NCBI RefSeq assembly: GCF_003696285.1 | Contig: NZ_RFFL01000002.1 | Coordinates: forward strand, 62,001-126,000 | Length of the DNA: 64,000 nucleotides | Reading direction: 5' to 3' | DNA from: Stutzerimonas nitrititolerans | GTDB lineage: Bacteria > Pseudomonadota > Gammaproteobacteria > Pseudomonadales > Pseudomonadaceae | Shown here: piece after piece, positions 15,886 to 26,966 of the stretch | Numbering within the stretch: the stretch's first letter is position 1 | Layout of the letters: each line of letters starts with the position of its first letter | Notes under the pieces: model-generated | What the model saw: the letters and a program-made list of their open reading frames with translations, nothing else | Database searches by the model: none | What the model was told of the DNA's origin: nothing | Program-made: the position numbers and the translations under genes

Positions 15886-18318
15886 ATGCGTTTCCTGAAG
15901 TTTTTCCTTTGGTCGTGTTTCGCTGTTTTCTGCGGACTGTTGCTCAGCCTCAGCGGGGCTTTTCTTTACCTGAGCCCCTCTCTTCCATCCGTCGAATCCC
16001 TGCGTAGCATCCAGCTACAGATCCCGCTGCGTGTCTACAGCAGCGATGCCAAGCTGATCGCACAATTCGGAGAAATGCGCCGCACCCCGATCGCCTTCGA
16101 TGACATCCCCCAGGACTTCATCGCTGCGCTGCTGGCCGCCGAGGACGACAATTTCGCCAATCATTATGGCGTCGACGTGAAAAGCCTGATGCGCGCTGCC
16201 ACGCAATTATTGAAAACGGGGCAGATTCAGACCGGCGGTAGCACCATCACCATGCAGGTGGCGAAGAACTACTTCCTCACCAGCGAGCGCAGCTTTTCGC
16301 GCAAGATCAACGAAATCCTGCTGGCGCTGCAGATCGAACGCGAACTCAGCAAGAACGAGATCCTCGAGCTCTACGTCAACAAGATCTACCTCGGCAATCG
16401 TGCGTATGGGATCGAAGCCGCCGCGCAGGTCTACTATGGCAAATCGATCGACGAACTGACGCTGGCGCAGTTGGCCATGATCGCCGGCTTGCCGAAGGCG
16501 CCATCGGCCTTCAATCCATTGGTCAATCCCGAGCGCAGCAAGGAGCGACGCGACTGGATTCTCGGGCGCATGTACAGGCTCGGCTCGATTGACGAAGCGC
16601 GCTGGCAACAGGCGCTGGCCGAGCCCGTGGACGCGTCCTATCACGGCGCGACGCCCGAGCTGAACGCGCCTTATATAGCCGAGATGGCCCGCGCGGAGAT
16701 GGTTGGGCGCTTCGGCAGCGCAGCCTACACCGATGGATTCCGGGTATTCACCACCACCAGCAGCGAACGTCAGGAAGCGGCCAACCTGGCATTGCAACAA
16801 GGACTGATCGAATACGATCAGCGACACGGCTATCGAGGCCCCGAGGCGCACCTGGCAGATGCGAGTCCGGAAGCCCGGCTGTCACAGTTGAGCACCCGCC
16901 GCAGCTTGAGCGGCATGCATCCCGCCGTCGTGACCCAGGTCGGCAGCGACGGAATTCATGCCATGACCCGCGATGGAGCGGAGCACGCGGTGGCATGGGA
17001 AAGCATGAAATGGGCACGCCCCTATCTCGGTACCAACAGCCTCGGCCCGGCTCCCAAGCGGCCCGCCGACGTGGTCAAACCGGGCGATGTCATCCGCATT
17101 CGCTGGCAGGAAGAAAGCGCCCTGTTCAGCCAGGTTCCGCAGGCCCAGGCAGCGCTGGTCTCGCTCGATCCCTCGGATGGCTCGATCGAAGCGCTGACGG
17201 GTGGGTTCTCCTTCGAGCAGAGCAACTACAACCGGGCAATCCAGGCCAAGCGCCAGCCCGGCTCCAGCTTCAAACCCTTCGTTTACAGCGCCGCGCTGGA
17301 CGCCGGTTTCAATCCCGCCAGCCTGGTGAACGACTCACCGATCGTTTTCGTTGAAGAAGGCATGGACCGGATCTGGCGGCCGAAGAACGACAACAACACC
17401 TTCCTCGGCCCCATCCGCCTGCGCGAAGCGCTGTACAAATCCCGCAACCTGGTCTCGATCCGCCTGCTGCAAACCATCGGCATCTCCTATGCGGTGGATT
17501 ACATCACGCATTTCGGCTTCAGGCCGGAGGATCTGCCACACAACCTGTCGCTCGCACTGGGCACCGCGACACTCACCCCCATGGAGATTTCAACGGGCTG
17601 GGCCACTTTCGCCAACGGCGGCTACAAGATAGAGCCCTATCTCATCGAGCGAATCGAGGACCGCGACGGCAAGCTGCTGTTCGAGGCAAACCCCGCTCGC
17701 GTACCGGACTCCAAGGTTGCAAGCGAGCAGCCTGGCGACGACTCGAATACCATCGCCTTCGCTCAGCACGACACGGCACTGGAAGCCGAAGAGGCTGACC
17801 AGCCTGTACATGCCAAGAAAATCATCGATGGACGCACCGCCTACATCATGACCAGCATGCTGCAGGATGTGATCAAGCGAGGCACCGGCCGCCGCGCGCT
17901 GGAGATGGGCCGAAGCGATATCGCCGGCAAGACCGGGACTACCAACGAATCGAAAGACAGTTGGTTTTCAGGCTACAACGCCGATTTCGTCACTACGGTC
18001 TGGGCCGGCTTCGACCAGCCGCAAAGCCTGGGCCGGCGTGAATATGGCGGAACCGTGGCGCTGCCGATCTGGATGAAGTACATGAGCGCCGTCCTCGAAG
18101 GCCGCCCCGAGCATCCGCCTGCCGAACCGGAAGGCCTGGTGACCCTGAGGGTCGATCCTCACACGGGGCGAGCAGCGTCGCCCGGCACTCCAGACGCCTA
18201 TTTCGAGCTGTTCCGGCTCGAGGAATCGCCACCCGAAATGGGTGAACTGGAGCCCGGCGCGCCTCTGCCCGGTAGCCCCCTCCCCGCTACGGAAGCAGCA
18301 CCGATAGACCTGTTCTAG
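15886..18318 (+). CDS. mrcA: penicillin-binding protein 1A
   Basis: Bifunctional peptidoglycan glycosyltransferase/transpeptidase (also called ponA) anchored in the inner membrane. 810 residues: a membrane anchor at about 8-29; a GT51 domain with catalytic Glu86 (AAEDDNF), GGSTITMQVAKN (117-128) and the RKINEI and YLGNRAYGIEAAA motifs; an inserted OB-like region around 330-420. The transpeptidase domain carries SxxK at Ser460-Lys463, SxN at Ser519-Asn521 and KTG at 682-684. Divergent from the pilM operon, an arrangement common in gamma-proteobacteria. It ends at a strong terminator shared with maeB. Confidence 0.97.
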   Translation: MRFLKFFLWSCFAVFCGLLLSLSGAFLYLSPSLPSVESLRSIQLQIPLRVYSSDAKLIAQFGEMRRTPIAFDDIPQDFIAALLAAEDDNFANHYGVDVKSLMRAATQLLKTGQIQTGGSTITMQVAKNYFLTSERSFSRKINEILLALQIERELSKNEILELYVNKIYLGNRAYGIEAAAQVYYGKSIDELTLAQLAMIAGLPKAPSAFNPLVNPERSKERRDWILGRMYRLGSIDEARWQQALAEPVDASYHGATPELNAPYIAEMARAEMVGRFGSAAYTDGFRVFTTTSSERQEAANLALQQGLIEYDQRHGYRGPEAHLADASPEARLSQLSTRRSLSGMHPAVVTQVGSDGIHAMTRDGAEHAVAWESMKWARPYLGTNSLGPAPKRPADVVKPGDVIRIRWQEESALFSQVPQAQAALVSLDPSDGSIEALTGGFSFEQSNYNRAIQAKRQPGSSFKPFVYSAALDAGFNPASLVNDSPIVFVEEGMDRIWRPKNDNNTFLGPIRLREALYKSRNLVSIRLLQTIGISYAVDYITHFGFRPEDLPHNLSLALGTATLTPMEISTGWATFANGGYKIEPYLIERIEDRDGKLLFEANPARVPDSKVASEQPGDDSNTIAFAQHDTALEAEEADQPVHAKKIIDGRTAYIMTSMLQDVIKRGTGRRALEMGRSDIAGKTGTTNESKDSWFSGYNADFVTTVWAGFDQPQSLGRREYGGTVALPIWMKYMSAVLEGRPEHPPAEPEGLVTLRVDPHTGRAASPGTPDAYFELFRLEESPPEMGELEPGAPLPGSPLPATEAAPIDLF

Positions 18319-18361
18319 AGCGCCGCGCCGCCCTCTATCGCTGGCCGATGGCTTGAAACAA

Positions 18362-18392
18362 AAAAACCGAAACCCAATGGGTTTCGGTTTTT
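18362..18392. terminator. bidirectional terminator between mrcA and maeB
   Basis: A perfect 14-bp stem (18362-18375 with 18379-18392) encloses loop AAT; the outer pairs are A/T runs, giving a T-tract on either strand. It lies between the convergent mrcA and maeB stops. Confidence 0.92.
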
Positions 18393-18440
18393 CTTTTCAA
18401 GCGTCCAGCCACTCACCATGGCAAGTGGCTGATCAGCCTA

Positions 18441-19709
<1,269 letters not shown>

Positions 19710-19853
19710 GGCATTTCCGCGTTTATTTTTACTTGGGACAGACAGGCGATCGAGCATACGCCAACAAGGCGCGCACTCACAACCTGCTCCGAAGCCGGCC
19801 TTGTAGCGGGCTGTTAACCGCGATTTAGACTTGGTTCCACGCGTTAGAGACAC

Positions 19854-20654
19854 TCAATTTCGTGTCTCCGCCAACATCGCCGGATGGCTGACCTGTACCA
19901 GCCAGCGTGATCGCGGCGTGGAGCCTTGGCGCCTGGCCCGATCGATCACCCAGCCCCGCACCTCGACGCTGCGCCCTCGCAGCTCGTCCAGATGCCCCTG
20001 CCGGAACGCATCCAGCGCCGCAACCGGCACCTGAACGGCCACCCCGCCCTCGAGCTCCAGCCAGATGCCACCGCGATTGCGCTCGACACGCTGCACTCGC
20101 CCCTCGAGCAGCGCGAAGCCGCCTTGCCGAACGTTTCGTGCCGACTGCACCGGTGATTGACGCCAGAGGCCGAGACCAGCCTCGCGGGCGCCTCGCTCTG
20201 CCAGGAGATGACAAGCGGCCAACGCGGCATTCGGTCGCACCACAACGAAGTAACCCAACCCCTCCGCGAGCAGCGACGCCTCCAGATTGCTTCCGGCCGA
20301 GTCGAACGCGTGCGCCAGCCAGCGCCCGTAATTGTCGCGAGCCTGCTCGCCGGAATGCAGTCCGACCTGGCCACCGTTGGCCTCGACCAGGGCCTGCAAT
20401 CGACGCTTGGCCCTTTCCGCGAAGGGCTCGGCGCGACGCCCCTTGCGCCCGAGCTCAGGCGTGTTCAGACCTATCAGACGTACGCTACGGCCATCAACCA
20501 GGCGCAGCGTATCGCCGTCGATCACCTGCGCCACTTTCTGAACCTGCAGCGGACCGGGCGGCGAGCAGGCCGCCGACGCAGCCGCGGCAAAAAACGCAGA
20601 AACGAAAAAGGCGCCCACCAGGGACGCCTTTCTCAGTTGCTCGGAAAGTCTCAC
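19854..20654 (-). CDS. secreted thermonuclease-family protein
   Basis: 266 residues beginning with a signal peptide (about 1-28, ending AAAASAA) and then a staphylococcal-nuclease-like fold. The active-site residues are recognisable: Asp in VIDGDTLRL, Arg and Glu in VRLIGLNTPE, and Arg in DNYGRWLA. A C-terminal extension of about 110 residues (from SPVQSARNVR on) contains an OB-like stretch ending in RSVEVRGWVIDR. It should be a periplasmic or exported phosphodiesterase acting on nucleic acid. The start is GTG (20652-20654), 22 bases beyond the rpmE stop, so the gene probably follows rpmE in one transcript. The substrate is unknown. Confidence 0.8.
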   Translation of the reverse strand: MRLSEQLRKASLVGAFFVSAFFAAAASAACSPPGPLQVQKVAQVIDGDTLRLVDGRSVRLIGLNTPELGRKGRRAEPFAERAKRRLQALVEANGGQVGLHSGEQARDNYGRWLAHAFDSAGSNLEASLLAEGLGYFVVVRPNAALAACHLLAERGAREAGLGLWRQSPVQSARNVRQGGFALLEGRVQRVERNRGGIWLELEGGVAVQVPVAALDAFRQGHLDELRGRSVEVRGWVIDRARRQGSTPRSRWLVQVSHPAMLAETRN

Positions 20655-20676
20655 GGACTTCCTTCGCGGTGTCGGC

Positions 20677-20889
20677 TTACTTGGCGCCGAACACGCCGAA
20701 ACGCTGCTTGAAGCGATCGATGCGGCCGCCGGTATCCAGCACTTTCTGCTTGCCGGTGTAGAACGGGTGGCACTCGGAGCAAACGTCGATGCTCAGGTTC
20801 TTGGCCAGCGTGGAGCGAGTCTTGATGACGTTGCCACAGCTGCAAGTCGCTTCGATTGCTACGTACTCAGGATGGATATCGGCTTTCAT
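20677..20889 (-). CDS. rpmE: 50S ribosomal protein L31, zinc-binding form
   Basis: 70-residue L31 of the large ribosomal subunit. The zinc ligands are present (Cys in EATCSCGN and [13 protein letters not shown]), so this is the C+ zinc-replete type rather than the zinc-free paralogue induced by Zur. Divergent from priA across a 193-base gap that must hold both promoters; I could not assign clear boxes there. Confidence 0.97.
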   Translation of the reverse strand: MKADIHPEYVAIEATCSCGNVIKTRSTLAKNLSIDVCSECHPFYTGKQKVLDTGGRIDRFKQRFGVFGAK

Positions 20890-21082
20890 GAAAAATCCTC
20901 TAGGACTTGTGCCGCCACCCGACCCTATGCCGAGTACCGCACGAATTAGGGCGCGAATGATACCAGAGCACTGATGTGATGCAAGCGCAGGTGATCGGCG
21001 AATTCAGACCCTTCGAACGAGCCGGTGCGGCCCGGCGGAGTCGCAATCGTTTACCATCGGCGGCCCTTGTCAGGACTTACGC

Positions 21083-23305
21083 ATGCCGCAACCCATTCTT
21101 CGCCTCGCCCTGCCCTCGCCGCTGCGCCGATTGTTCGACTATCGCGCCCCGGCCGGCGTGCCGCATGCCGCATTGCTGCCCGGCGTTCGGCTGAGGGTAC
21201 CGTTCGGCCGGCGCGAGGTGATCGGCATACTGGTGGAACTGGCCGACAGCAGCCCGGTTGCGGACGACAAGCTCCGCCCCGCCCTGGAACTGCTGGATAC
21301 CCGCCCGCCGTTGCCGGCGGCGCTGTTCAGGCTGTGTCTGTGGACAGCGCAGTATTACCAGCACAGCCTTGGCGACACCCTGAGCTGGGCGCTGCCCGTG
21401 CTGCTGCGCCAGGGCGAGCCCGCGGAAGCGCGCCAAGAGCGTTTCTGGCATCTGGCCGAGGGCGCTCACCTCGACGACCCCCGACTGGCGCGCGCGCCAC
21501 GCCAGCGCGACGCTCTGAAAGCTATTGCACAACACACTCACGGCCTCGCCCACGGCCTGCTCGGCAAATTGCAGCTGAACAAGGACAGCCTCGATCTTTT
21601 GCTAGCCAAGGGGCTGGTGCGGGTCGAAACGCGACGCAGCCACACCCACGCGGCGCATCAGGGCTCCTGGCTGCTGCAGCCGGAGCTGACGCTCAACGGT
21701 GAGCAGCGTGCCGCGTTCGAGGCGATACGCGCCGGCCTCGGCAGCTTTCGGCCGTTCCTGCTGGCCGGCGTGACCGGCAGCGGCAAGACCGAGGTCTACC
21801 TGCAGCTGATTCACCAGGTCCTCAAGGCCGGCAAGCAGGCACTGATCCTGATCCCTGAAATCAATCTGGGCCCGCAGACCCTGGCGCGCTTCGAGAAGCG
21901 CTTCAATGCCCGTATCGCCCTGCTGCACTCCAACATCAATGATCGCGAGCGATTGGACGCCTGGCTGGCCGCCCGTGATGGCGAGGCGGACATCATCATC
22001 GGTACGCGCTCGGCGCTGTTCACCCCGCTGAAGAATCCAGGCTTGATCATCCTCGACGAGGAACACGACGCCTCCTACAAACAGCAGGAAGGCCTGCGTT
22101 ATCACGCACGCGACCTGGCGGTGGTGCGTGCCCGCCAGGAAAACCTGCCGATCCTGCTGGGCTCTGCCACGCCCTCGCTGGAAAGCCTGCATAACGCCCA
22201 CGCCGGACGCTATGCGCTGCTCAAGCTGACGCAGCGAGCAGGCGGCGCCCAGCCACCACGCTTCCTGCGCCTGGACATCAAGAGCCGGCCGCTGGATTCA
22301 GGCATTTCCGGCCCCCTGCAACAGGCCATGGCGCAGACCCTGTCCGCGGGCCAGCAGGTGCTGGTGTTTCTCAACCGGCGCGGCTTCGCCCCCTCGCTGC
22401 TCTGCCACGACTGCGGCTGGCTCAGCCAATGCCAGCGTTGCGACGCGCGCATGACCCTGCATCAGCGCCACAACGAGCTGCGATGCCACCATTGCGGGTA
22501 TGTCGAACGGCCGCCACGAAACTGCCCCAAATGCGCCAGTGTCGACCTGCGCCCCGTCGGCGCCGGGACCGAGCGCGCCGAAGAGCGCCTGGGCATTCTG
22601 TTTCCCGATTTTCCGGTGCTGCGTATCGACCGCGACAGCACCTCGCGCAAGGGCGCCATGGAGCAGTTGTTCAACACCATCAACCGTGGCGAGCCCTGCC
22701 TGCTGGTCGGCACGCAGATGCTCGCCAAGGGGCACCACTTTCCCCGCGTGACGCTGGTGGCGATTCTCGATGCCGATGGCGGTCTGTTTTCCGCCGACTT
22801 TCGCGCCAGCGAACGCATGGCACAGCTGATCGTGCAGGTCGCCGGACGTGCCGGGCGCGCGGAAGAAGCCGGCAAGGTCATCATCCAGACGCACCTGGCT
22901 GACCACCCGTTACTGGTACAGCTTACCGAGCAGGGTTATTTCGCCTTTGCCGAACAGGCCCTGAGCGAACGTCGCGCAGCGGGCCTGCCGCCCTTCAGTC
23001 ATCTGGCCCTGCTGCGCGCCGAAGCCCACAAGCCGGGGCAGGCAGAGGTTTTTCTCGACCAGGCCTGTGAGCAGGCCGAGGCGCTGCTACAACAACTCGC
23101 TCTCACTGGCATCGAATTGCTCGGGCCAGTACCAGCGCCCATGGAGCGCCGTGCCGGACGCTATCGCGCGCAATTGCTGCTGCAAGGCAGCGCGCGGGCA
23201 CCCCTGCATCGCTTGCTGCATGCCTGGCTGCCCGGCGTGGAGCAATTGCCCGGCAGCCGCACGGTGCGCTGGTCGCTGGATATCGATCCGATCGATCTGT
23301 TCTAG
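21083..23305 (+). CDS. priA: primosomal replication restart helicase
   Basis: Loads the replisome at stalled forks. The 740-residue protein has the N-terminal 3'-DNA-binding domain (LALPSPLRRLFDYRAP), helicase Walker A GVTGSGKTEVYLQ and DEEH box ILDEEHDASYKQ. A cysteine-rich zinc module has eight cysteines between residues of about 435 and 490 (LCHDCG, CQRC, CHHCG, CPKC), and helicase motif VAGRAGRAEEAG is also present. It is the first gene of a plus-strand run priA-argS-SPOR. Confidence 0.97.
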   Translation: MPQPILRLALPSPLRRLFDYRAPAGVPHAALLPGVRLRVPFGRREVIGILVELADSSPVADDKLRPALELLDTRPPLPAALFRLCLWTAQYYQHSLGDTLSWALPVLLRQGEPAEARQERFWHLAEGAHLDDPRLARAPRQRDALKAIAQHTHGLAHGLLGKLQLNKDSLDLLLAKGLVRVETRRSHTHAAHQGSWLLQPELTLNGEQRAAFEAIRAGLGSFRPFLLAGVTGSGKTEVYLQLIHQVLKAGKQALILIPEINLGPQTLARFEKRFNARIALLHSNINDRERLDAWLAARDGEADIIIGTRSALFTPLKNPGLIILDEEHDASYKQQEGLRYHARDLAVVRARQENLPILLGSATPSLESLHNAHAGRYALLKLTQRAGGAQPPRFLRLDIKSRPLDSGISGPLQQAMAQTLSAGQQVLVFLNRRGFAPSLLCHDCGWLSQCQRCDARMTLHQRHNELRCHHCGYVERPPRNCPKCASVDLRPVGAGTERAEERLGILFPDFPVLRIDRDSTSRKGAMEQLFNTINRGEPCLLVGTQMLAKGHHFPRVTLVAILDADGGLFSADFRASERMAQLIVQVAGRAGRAEEAGKVIIQTHLADHPLLVQLTEQGYFAFAEQALSERRAAGLPPFSHLALLRAEAHKPGQAEVFLDQACEQAEALLQQLALTGIELLGPVPAPMERRAGRYRAQLLLQGSARAPLHRLLHAWLPGVEQLPGSRTVRWSLDIDPIDLF

Positions 23306-23435
23306 TCACTCTCGTCCAGCCGTCCGGCCGCCAGCACATCCGCCCGACTCATGCCTGCCCCCTGTGGCTTGCAACTTGGCGCTACCCCTATAATGCTCGG
23401 TTTTCGAGCAAAGCCTCCGGCCGACAGAGCAGACG

Positions 23436-25175
23436 ATGAAAGACAGCATTCGCCACCTGATCCAGCAAGCCCTCGACCGCCTGACCACCGAAGGCGTGCT
23501 GCCCGCGGGGCTGACACCAGCGATCCAGGTCGAGAACACCCGCGACAAGAGCCATGGCGACTTCGCCAGCAACATCGCCATGATGCTGGCCAAGCCCGCC
23601 GGGATGAAACCACGCGACCTGGCGCAGAAACTCATCGACGCGCTGCCACAGGATGCGCAGATCAGCCAGGTCGAGATCGCTGGCCCCGGCTTCCTGAATT
23701 TCTTCCAGAACACCGATGCGCTAGCCGAACGCCTGGAGGCGGCCCTGGCCGACCCGCAGCTTTCGGTACGCAAGCCCGGCGCGCCGCAGCGCGTGGTGAT
23801 CGATCTTTCCTCACCGAACCTGGCCAAGGAAATGCACGTCGGCCATCTGCGCTCGACCATCATCGGCGACGCGGTCGGCCGCGTGCTGGAATTCCTCGGC
23901 GACGAAGTGATCCGCCAGAACCACGTTGGCGATTGGGGCACTCAGTTCGGCATGCTGCTGGCCTATCTCGAAGAAAAGCCAGCCGCTGCGGAGACCGAGC
24001 TGTCTGATCTGGAACAGTTCTACCGTGCAGCCAAACAGCGCTTCGACGAATCCGCCACCTTCGCCGACCGCGCCCGTGAGCTGGTGGTAAAACTGCAAGC
24101 CGGCGATGCGGAATGCCTGCGCCTGTGGACGCGTTTCAACGAGATATCGCTGTCTCACTGCCAGAAAATCTACGACCGCCTCAACGTCAAGCTCACCCCA
24201 GCCGACGTCAAGGGCGAGAGCGCCTACAACGCCGAATTGCCCGGCATCGTCGACGCACTGTGCGACAAAGGCCTGCTCACAGAGGACAACGGCGCCCAGT
24301 GCGTTTTTCTCGAGGATTTCAAGAACGCCGAAGGCAATCCGCTGCCGGTGATCGTGCAGAAGGCCGGCGGGGGTTATCTCTACGCCACCACCGACCTGGC
24401 CGCCATGCGCTACCGCAGCCAGGCGCTACATGCCGATCGCGTGCTGTACTTCGTCGACCAGCGCCAGGCCCTGCATTTCCAGATGGCCTTCGAAGTGGCG
24501 CGTCGCGCCGGCTTCGTGCACGACGGCATGCAACTCGAGCACATGGGCTTCGGCACCATGAACGGCGCCGATGGCCGTCCGTTCAAGACCCGCGACGGCG
24601 GCACTGTGAAACTGATCGACCTGCTGGACGAGGCCGAGCAGCGCGCCTATAGCCTGGTGAAAGAGAAGAACCCCGACCTGGACGACGCCGAACTGCGGCA
24701 GATCGCCCGCGCCGTGGGGATCAGCGCGGTGAAGTATGCCGACCTGTCCAAACATCGCACCAGCGACTACCGATTCAACTTCGAGCTGATGCTGAGCTTC
24801 GAGGGCAATACTGCGCCCTATCTGCTCTATGCCTACACCCGCGTGTCCAGCGTGTTCCGCAAACTGGGCAAGGGCATTGACGAGATCGAAGGCCGTATCC
24901 AGCTCGAAGCCGAGCAGGAACTGGCCCTCGCTGCCCGGATAGCGCAGTTCGGCGAGACGCTGAACAATGTCGGCGAGAAGGGCGAGCCGCACTTGCTGTG
25001 CAGTTACCTGTACGATCTGGCCGGGTTGTTCTCCAGCTTCTATGAGCACTGCCCGATTCTCACGGCCGAAACCGAACAACAGAAGCAGAGCCGTCTGCGC
25101 CTCGCCGCGCTCACCGGCAAAACCCTCAAGCAAGGCCTGCAATTGCTCGGCCTGGAACCTCTGGAGCGGATGTAA
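23436..25175 (+). CDS. argS: arginyl-tRNA synthetase
   Basis: Charges tRNA-Arg. The 579-residue class I enzyme has the N-terminal Add1 domain and the HIGH-type motif [16 protein letters not shown] (about residues 129-144). The KMSKS region is degenerate ([11 protein letters not shown]), as is usual for ArgRS, and the C-terminal anticodon-binding DALR helix bundle ends GLEPLERM. The stop codon abuts the GTG start of the next gene. Confidence 0.97.
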   Translation: MKDSIRHLIQQALDRLTTEGVLPAGLTPAIQVENTRDKSHGDFASNIAMMLAKPAGMKPRDLAQKLIDALPQDAQISQVEIAGPGFLNFFQNTDALAERLEAALADPQLSVRKPGAPQRVVIDLSSPNLAKEMHVGHLRSTIIGDAVGRVLEFLGDEVIRQNHVGDWGTQFGMLLAYLEEKPAAAETELSDLEQFYRAAKQRFDESATFADRARELVVKLQAGDAECLRLWTRFNEISLSHCQKIYDRLNVKLTPADVKGESAYNAELPGIVDALCDKGLLTEDNGAQCVFLEDFKNAEGNPLPVIVQKAGGGYLYATTDLAAMRYRSQALHADRVLYFVDQRQALHFQMAFEVARRAGFVHDGMQLEHMGFGTMNGADGRPFKTRDGGTVKLIDLLDEAEQRAYSLVKEKNPDLDDAELRQIARAVGISAVKYADLSKHRTSDYRFNFELMLSFEGNTAPYLLYAYTRVSSVFRKLGKGIDEIEGRIQLEAEQELALAARIAQFGETLNNVGEKGEPHLLCSYLYDLAGLFSSFYEHCPILTAETEQQKQSRLRLAALTGKTLKQGLQLLGLEPLERM

Positions 25176-25841
25176 GTGGCTGCACGGAAGAAAGCCGCAC
25201 CCAAGCGTGGCGCCAGTCGCTACCAGGCACCTGCGAAGAAGCCCGTTCCCGGCTGGGTGTGGCTGGTCTGCGGCGTGGTGATCGGCGGTTTCATCGTATT
25301 CCTGATGAACCTGGAGCCGGGCAGCGACGCGGTCAAGCGTAACAAGGAGGCACCCAAGCCACCGCGGGAGCAGCCCAGGCGCACCGACTCGAGCGGCCAG
25401 TCGATGAAACCCAAGTACGATTTCTATACGCTGCTACCCGAGTCGGAAGTCATCCTGCCGCCAGAGACCAAACAGCCGGAGGCCCCGCCGAGCAAACCGG
25501 TGACACCGGAAGAGGCGGCGAAGATCGACGAAGCCCGGGCACAGGCCGCGCTCAATGGCGAAGTACCGCCGCCACCGCCGACAGTGGCCAAGGCGCCAGT
25601 GGTCCAGTTCTTCCTGCAGGCCGGCTCGTTCCGCCAGCAGGCCGAGGCCGACCGGGTGCGCGCGCAGATCATCCTGCTTGGGCAGGACGTGCGTGTGGAA
25701 AACGTCAAGGTACGCGACGAGCCTTGGTTCCGCGTGCTGGTCGGCCCCTACAGCAGCCGTGAACAGCTGAATGCGGCGCAGAAAACCCTGGCCGCCAGCG
25801 GCTACAAGAATCTGCTGCTGCAACAGCGGCAGGTTCGCTGA
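25176..25841 (+). CDS. FtsN-like SPOR-domain cell division protein
   Basis: 221-residue bitopic protein: a basic N-terminus (MAARKKAAPKRG), one membrane segment at about 27-44, a Pro/Glu-rich linker, and a C-terminal SPOR domain from about residue 142 (FFLQAGSFRQQAEADRVRA) to 215. The architecture and the position after argS match the FtsN-like protein found in pseudomonads. SPOR domains bind glycan strands lacking stem peptides at the septum. The start is GTG immediately after the argS TAA with no gap, so translation is presumably coupled. Whether this is functionally FtsN is inferred, because FtsN is poorly conserved. Confidence 0.85.
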   Translation: MAARKKAAPKRGASRYQAPAKKPVPGWVWLVCGVVIGGFIVFLMNLEPGSDAVKRNKEAPKPPREQPRRTDSSGQSMKPKYDFYTLLPESEVILPPETKQPEAPPSKPVTPEEAAKIDEARAQAALNGEVPPPPPTVAKAPVVQFFLQAGSFRQQAEADRVRAQIILLGQDVRVENVKVRDEPWFRVLVGPYSSREQLNAAQKTLAASGYKNLLLQQRQVR

Positions 25842-25849
25842 AATGAAAA

Positions 25850-25873
25850 CGCCGGGCTAGCCCCGGCGCTTTT
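25850..25873. terminator. bidirectional terminator after the SPOR gene
   Basis: CGCCGGG (25850-25856) pairs with CCCGGCG (25862-25868), flanked by AAAA on the left and CTTTT on the right. It lies between the convergent SPOR and flavoreductase genes. Confidence 0.85.
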
Positions 25874-25888
25874 GCATCAGGCTTGCAC

Positions 25889-26860
25889 TCAATCCTCACG
25901 CGGCGCGTAAGCGAACACATCGGCGCGCATCTGGTGCGGGTCCATCCCCGCCTCCACCAGCGCATCCAGCGTGCCGTAGACCATGGCGGGCGAGCCGCTG
26001 GCATACACATGCAAGGGCTTGAGGTCGGCAAAGTCCTCGCAAACCGCTTCGTGCAGCATGCCGCAGCGCCCCTCCCAACCGCAGATATCACTGACCACCC
26101 GGTGCAGGTGCAGATTGGCCATACCCAGCCATTCATCCCAGTGCGGCAACTGATAGAAGTCCTCGGGTCGACGCACACCCCAGTACAGATGCACCGGATG
26201 CGCGAAACCGGCCGCTCGGCAATACTCGATCAGGCTGTGCATCTGCGCCATCCCGGTGCCGGCTGCGATCAGCACCAACGGGCCATCGGGCAATTCCGCC
26301 AGATGGGTATCACCGAATGGCAGTTGGATACGGGCGAAGCCCTGCTTGCGAACGAACGTCAGCAACTCGATGACCGAGTCCTCGCGCGCCAGCACGTGCA
26401 GCTCGAGCTCACGCCCACCGTCCGGTGCCGAGGCCAGGGAAAAGGCGGACCATTCACCGTCCGCGCGCTGCAACAACAGGTACTGACCCGCGTAGTAGCG
26501 TGGCTGCCGCCCGGCCGGCAAACGCAGGAGCAGGCGTACCACATCGCCGCCGAGGTCCTGGTAGTCGGCCAGCTGACAGTTCAGTTCCCGCACCGGCAGC
26601 TCGCCCGGCAGCAGAACGCCATCCCAGAGCACCACGCAATCCTCCAGCGGCTCAGCCACGCAGGCCAGCAACTCGCCATGGTCGCGAATTTTCCCGTCCT
26701 GCCTGACGCGGCCTTCCACCAGCAGGGCGGCGCAGATATGGCAATTGCCGTTGCGACAGCTCTTCGGGCATTCATACCCAAGGCGCTGCGCCGCATCGAG
26801 GATGCGTTCGCCCGGCCGGACATCGAGCACGGTGCCGGCGGGCTGCAAGGTTACTTTCAT
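25889..26860 (-). CDS. 2Fe-2S ferredoxin / FAD-NAD(P)H reductase
   Basis: 323 residues. An N-terminal plant-type ferredoxin domain carries cluster ligands Cys35, Cys40, Cys43 and Cys67. An FNR-type FAD domain follows (YYAGQYLLLQ, FSLASAP), then the NAD(P)H domain (LVLIAAGTGMAQMHSL and a C-terminal VYASGSPAMV). This layout is shared by reductase components of oxygenases and by CDP-4-keto-6-deoxyglucose-3-dehydrase reductases. No oxygenase or sugar gene is near. It lies just downstream of ubiD, the place where enterics have the flavin reductase fre, so a flavin or electron-supply role next to ubiD is plausible but inferred. The ATG at 26858-26860 is preferred to a GTG two codons upstream. Confidence 0.85.
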   Translation of the reverse strand: MKVTLQPAGTVLDVRPGERILDAAQRLGYECPKSCRNGNCHICAALLVEGRVRQDGKIRDHGELLACVAEPLEDCVVLWDGVLLPGELPVRELNCQLADYQDLGGDVVRLLLRLPAGRQPRYYAGQYLLLQRADGEWSAFSLASAPDGGRELELHVLAREDSVIELLTFVRKQGFARIQLPFGDTHLAELPDGPLVLIAAGTGMAQMHSLIEYCRAAGFAHPVHLYWGVRRPEDFYQLPHWDEWLGMANLHLHRVVSDICGWEGRCGMLHEAVCEDFADLKPLHVYASGSPAMVYGTLDALVEAGMDPHQMRADVFAYAPRED

Positions 26861-26966
26861 ATGCACGTCATCATTGAGCGGGACAAGCCCGCCAAGGCTC
26901 CGGGCGTGTCGACAGATCGCGAAAAACGCTTCTTCAACGATCCGTTACCGCCACTGTTTAGTTATG

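Noticed and set aside
23306-23435. Possible small RNA between priA and argS
   Set aside because: No hairpin with T-tract or promoter pair seen; likely just the argS leader.
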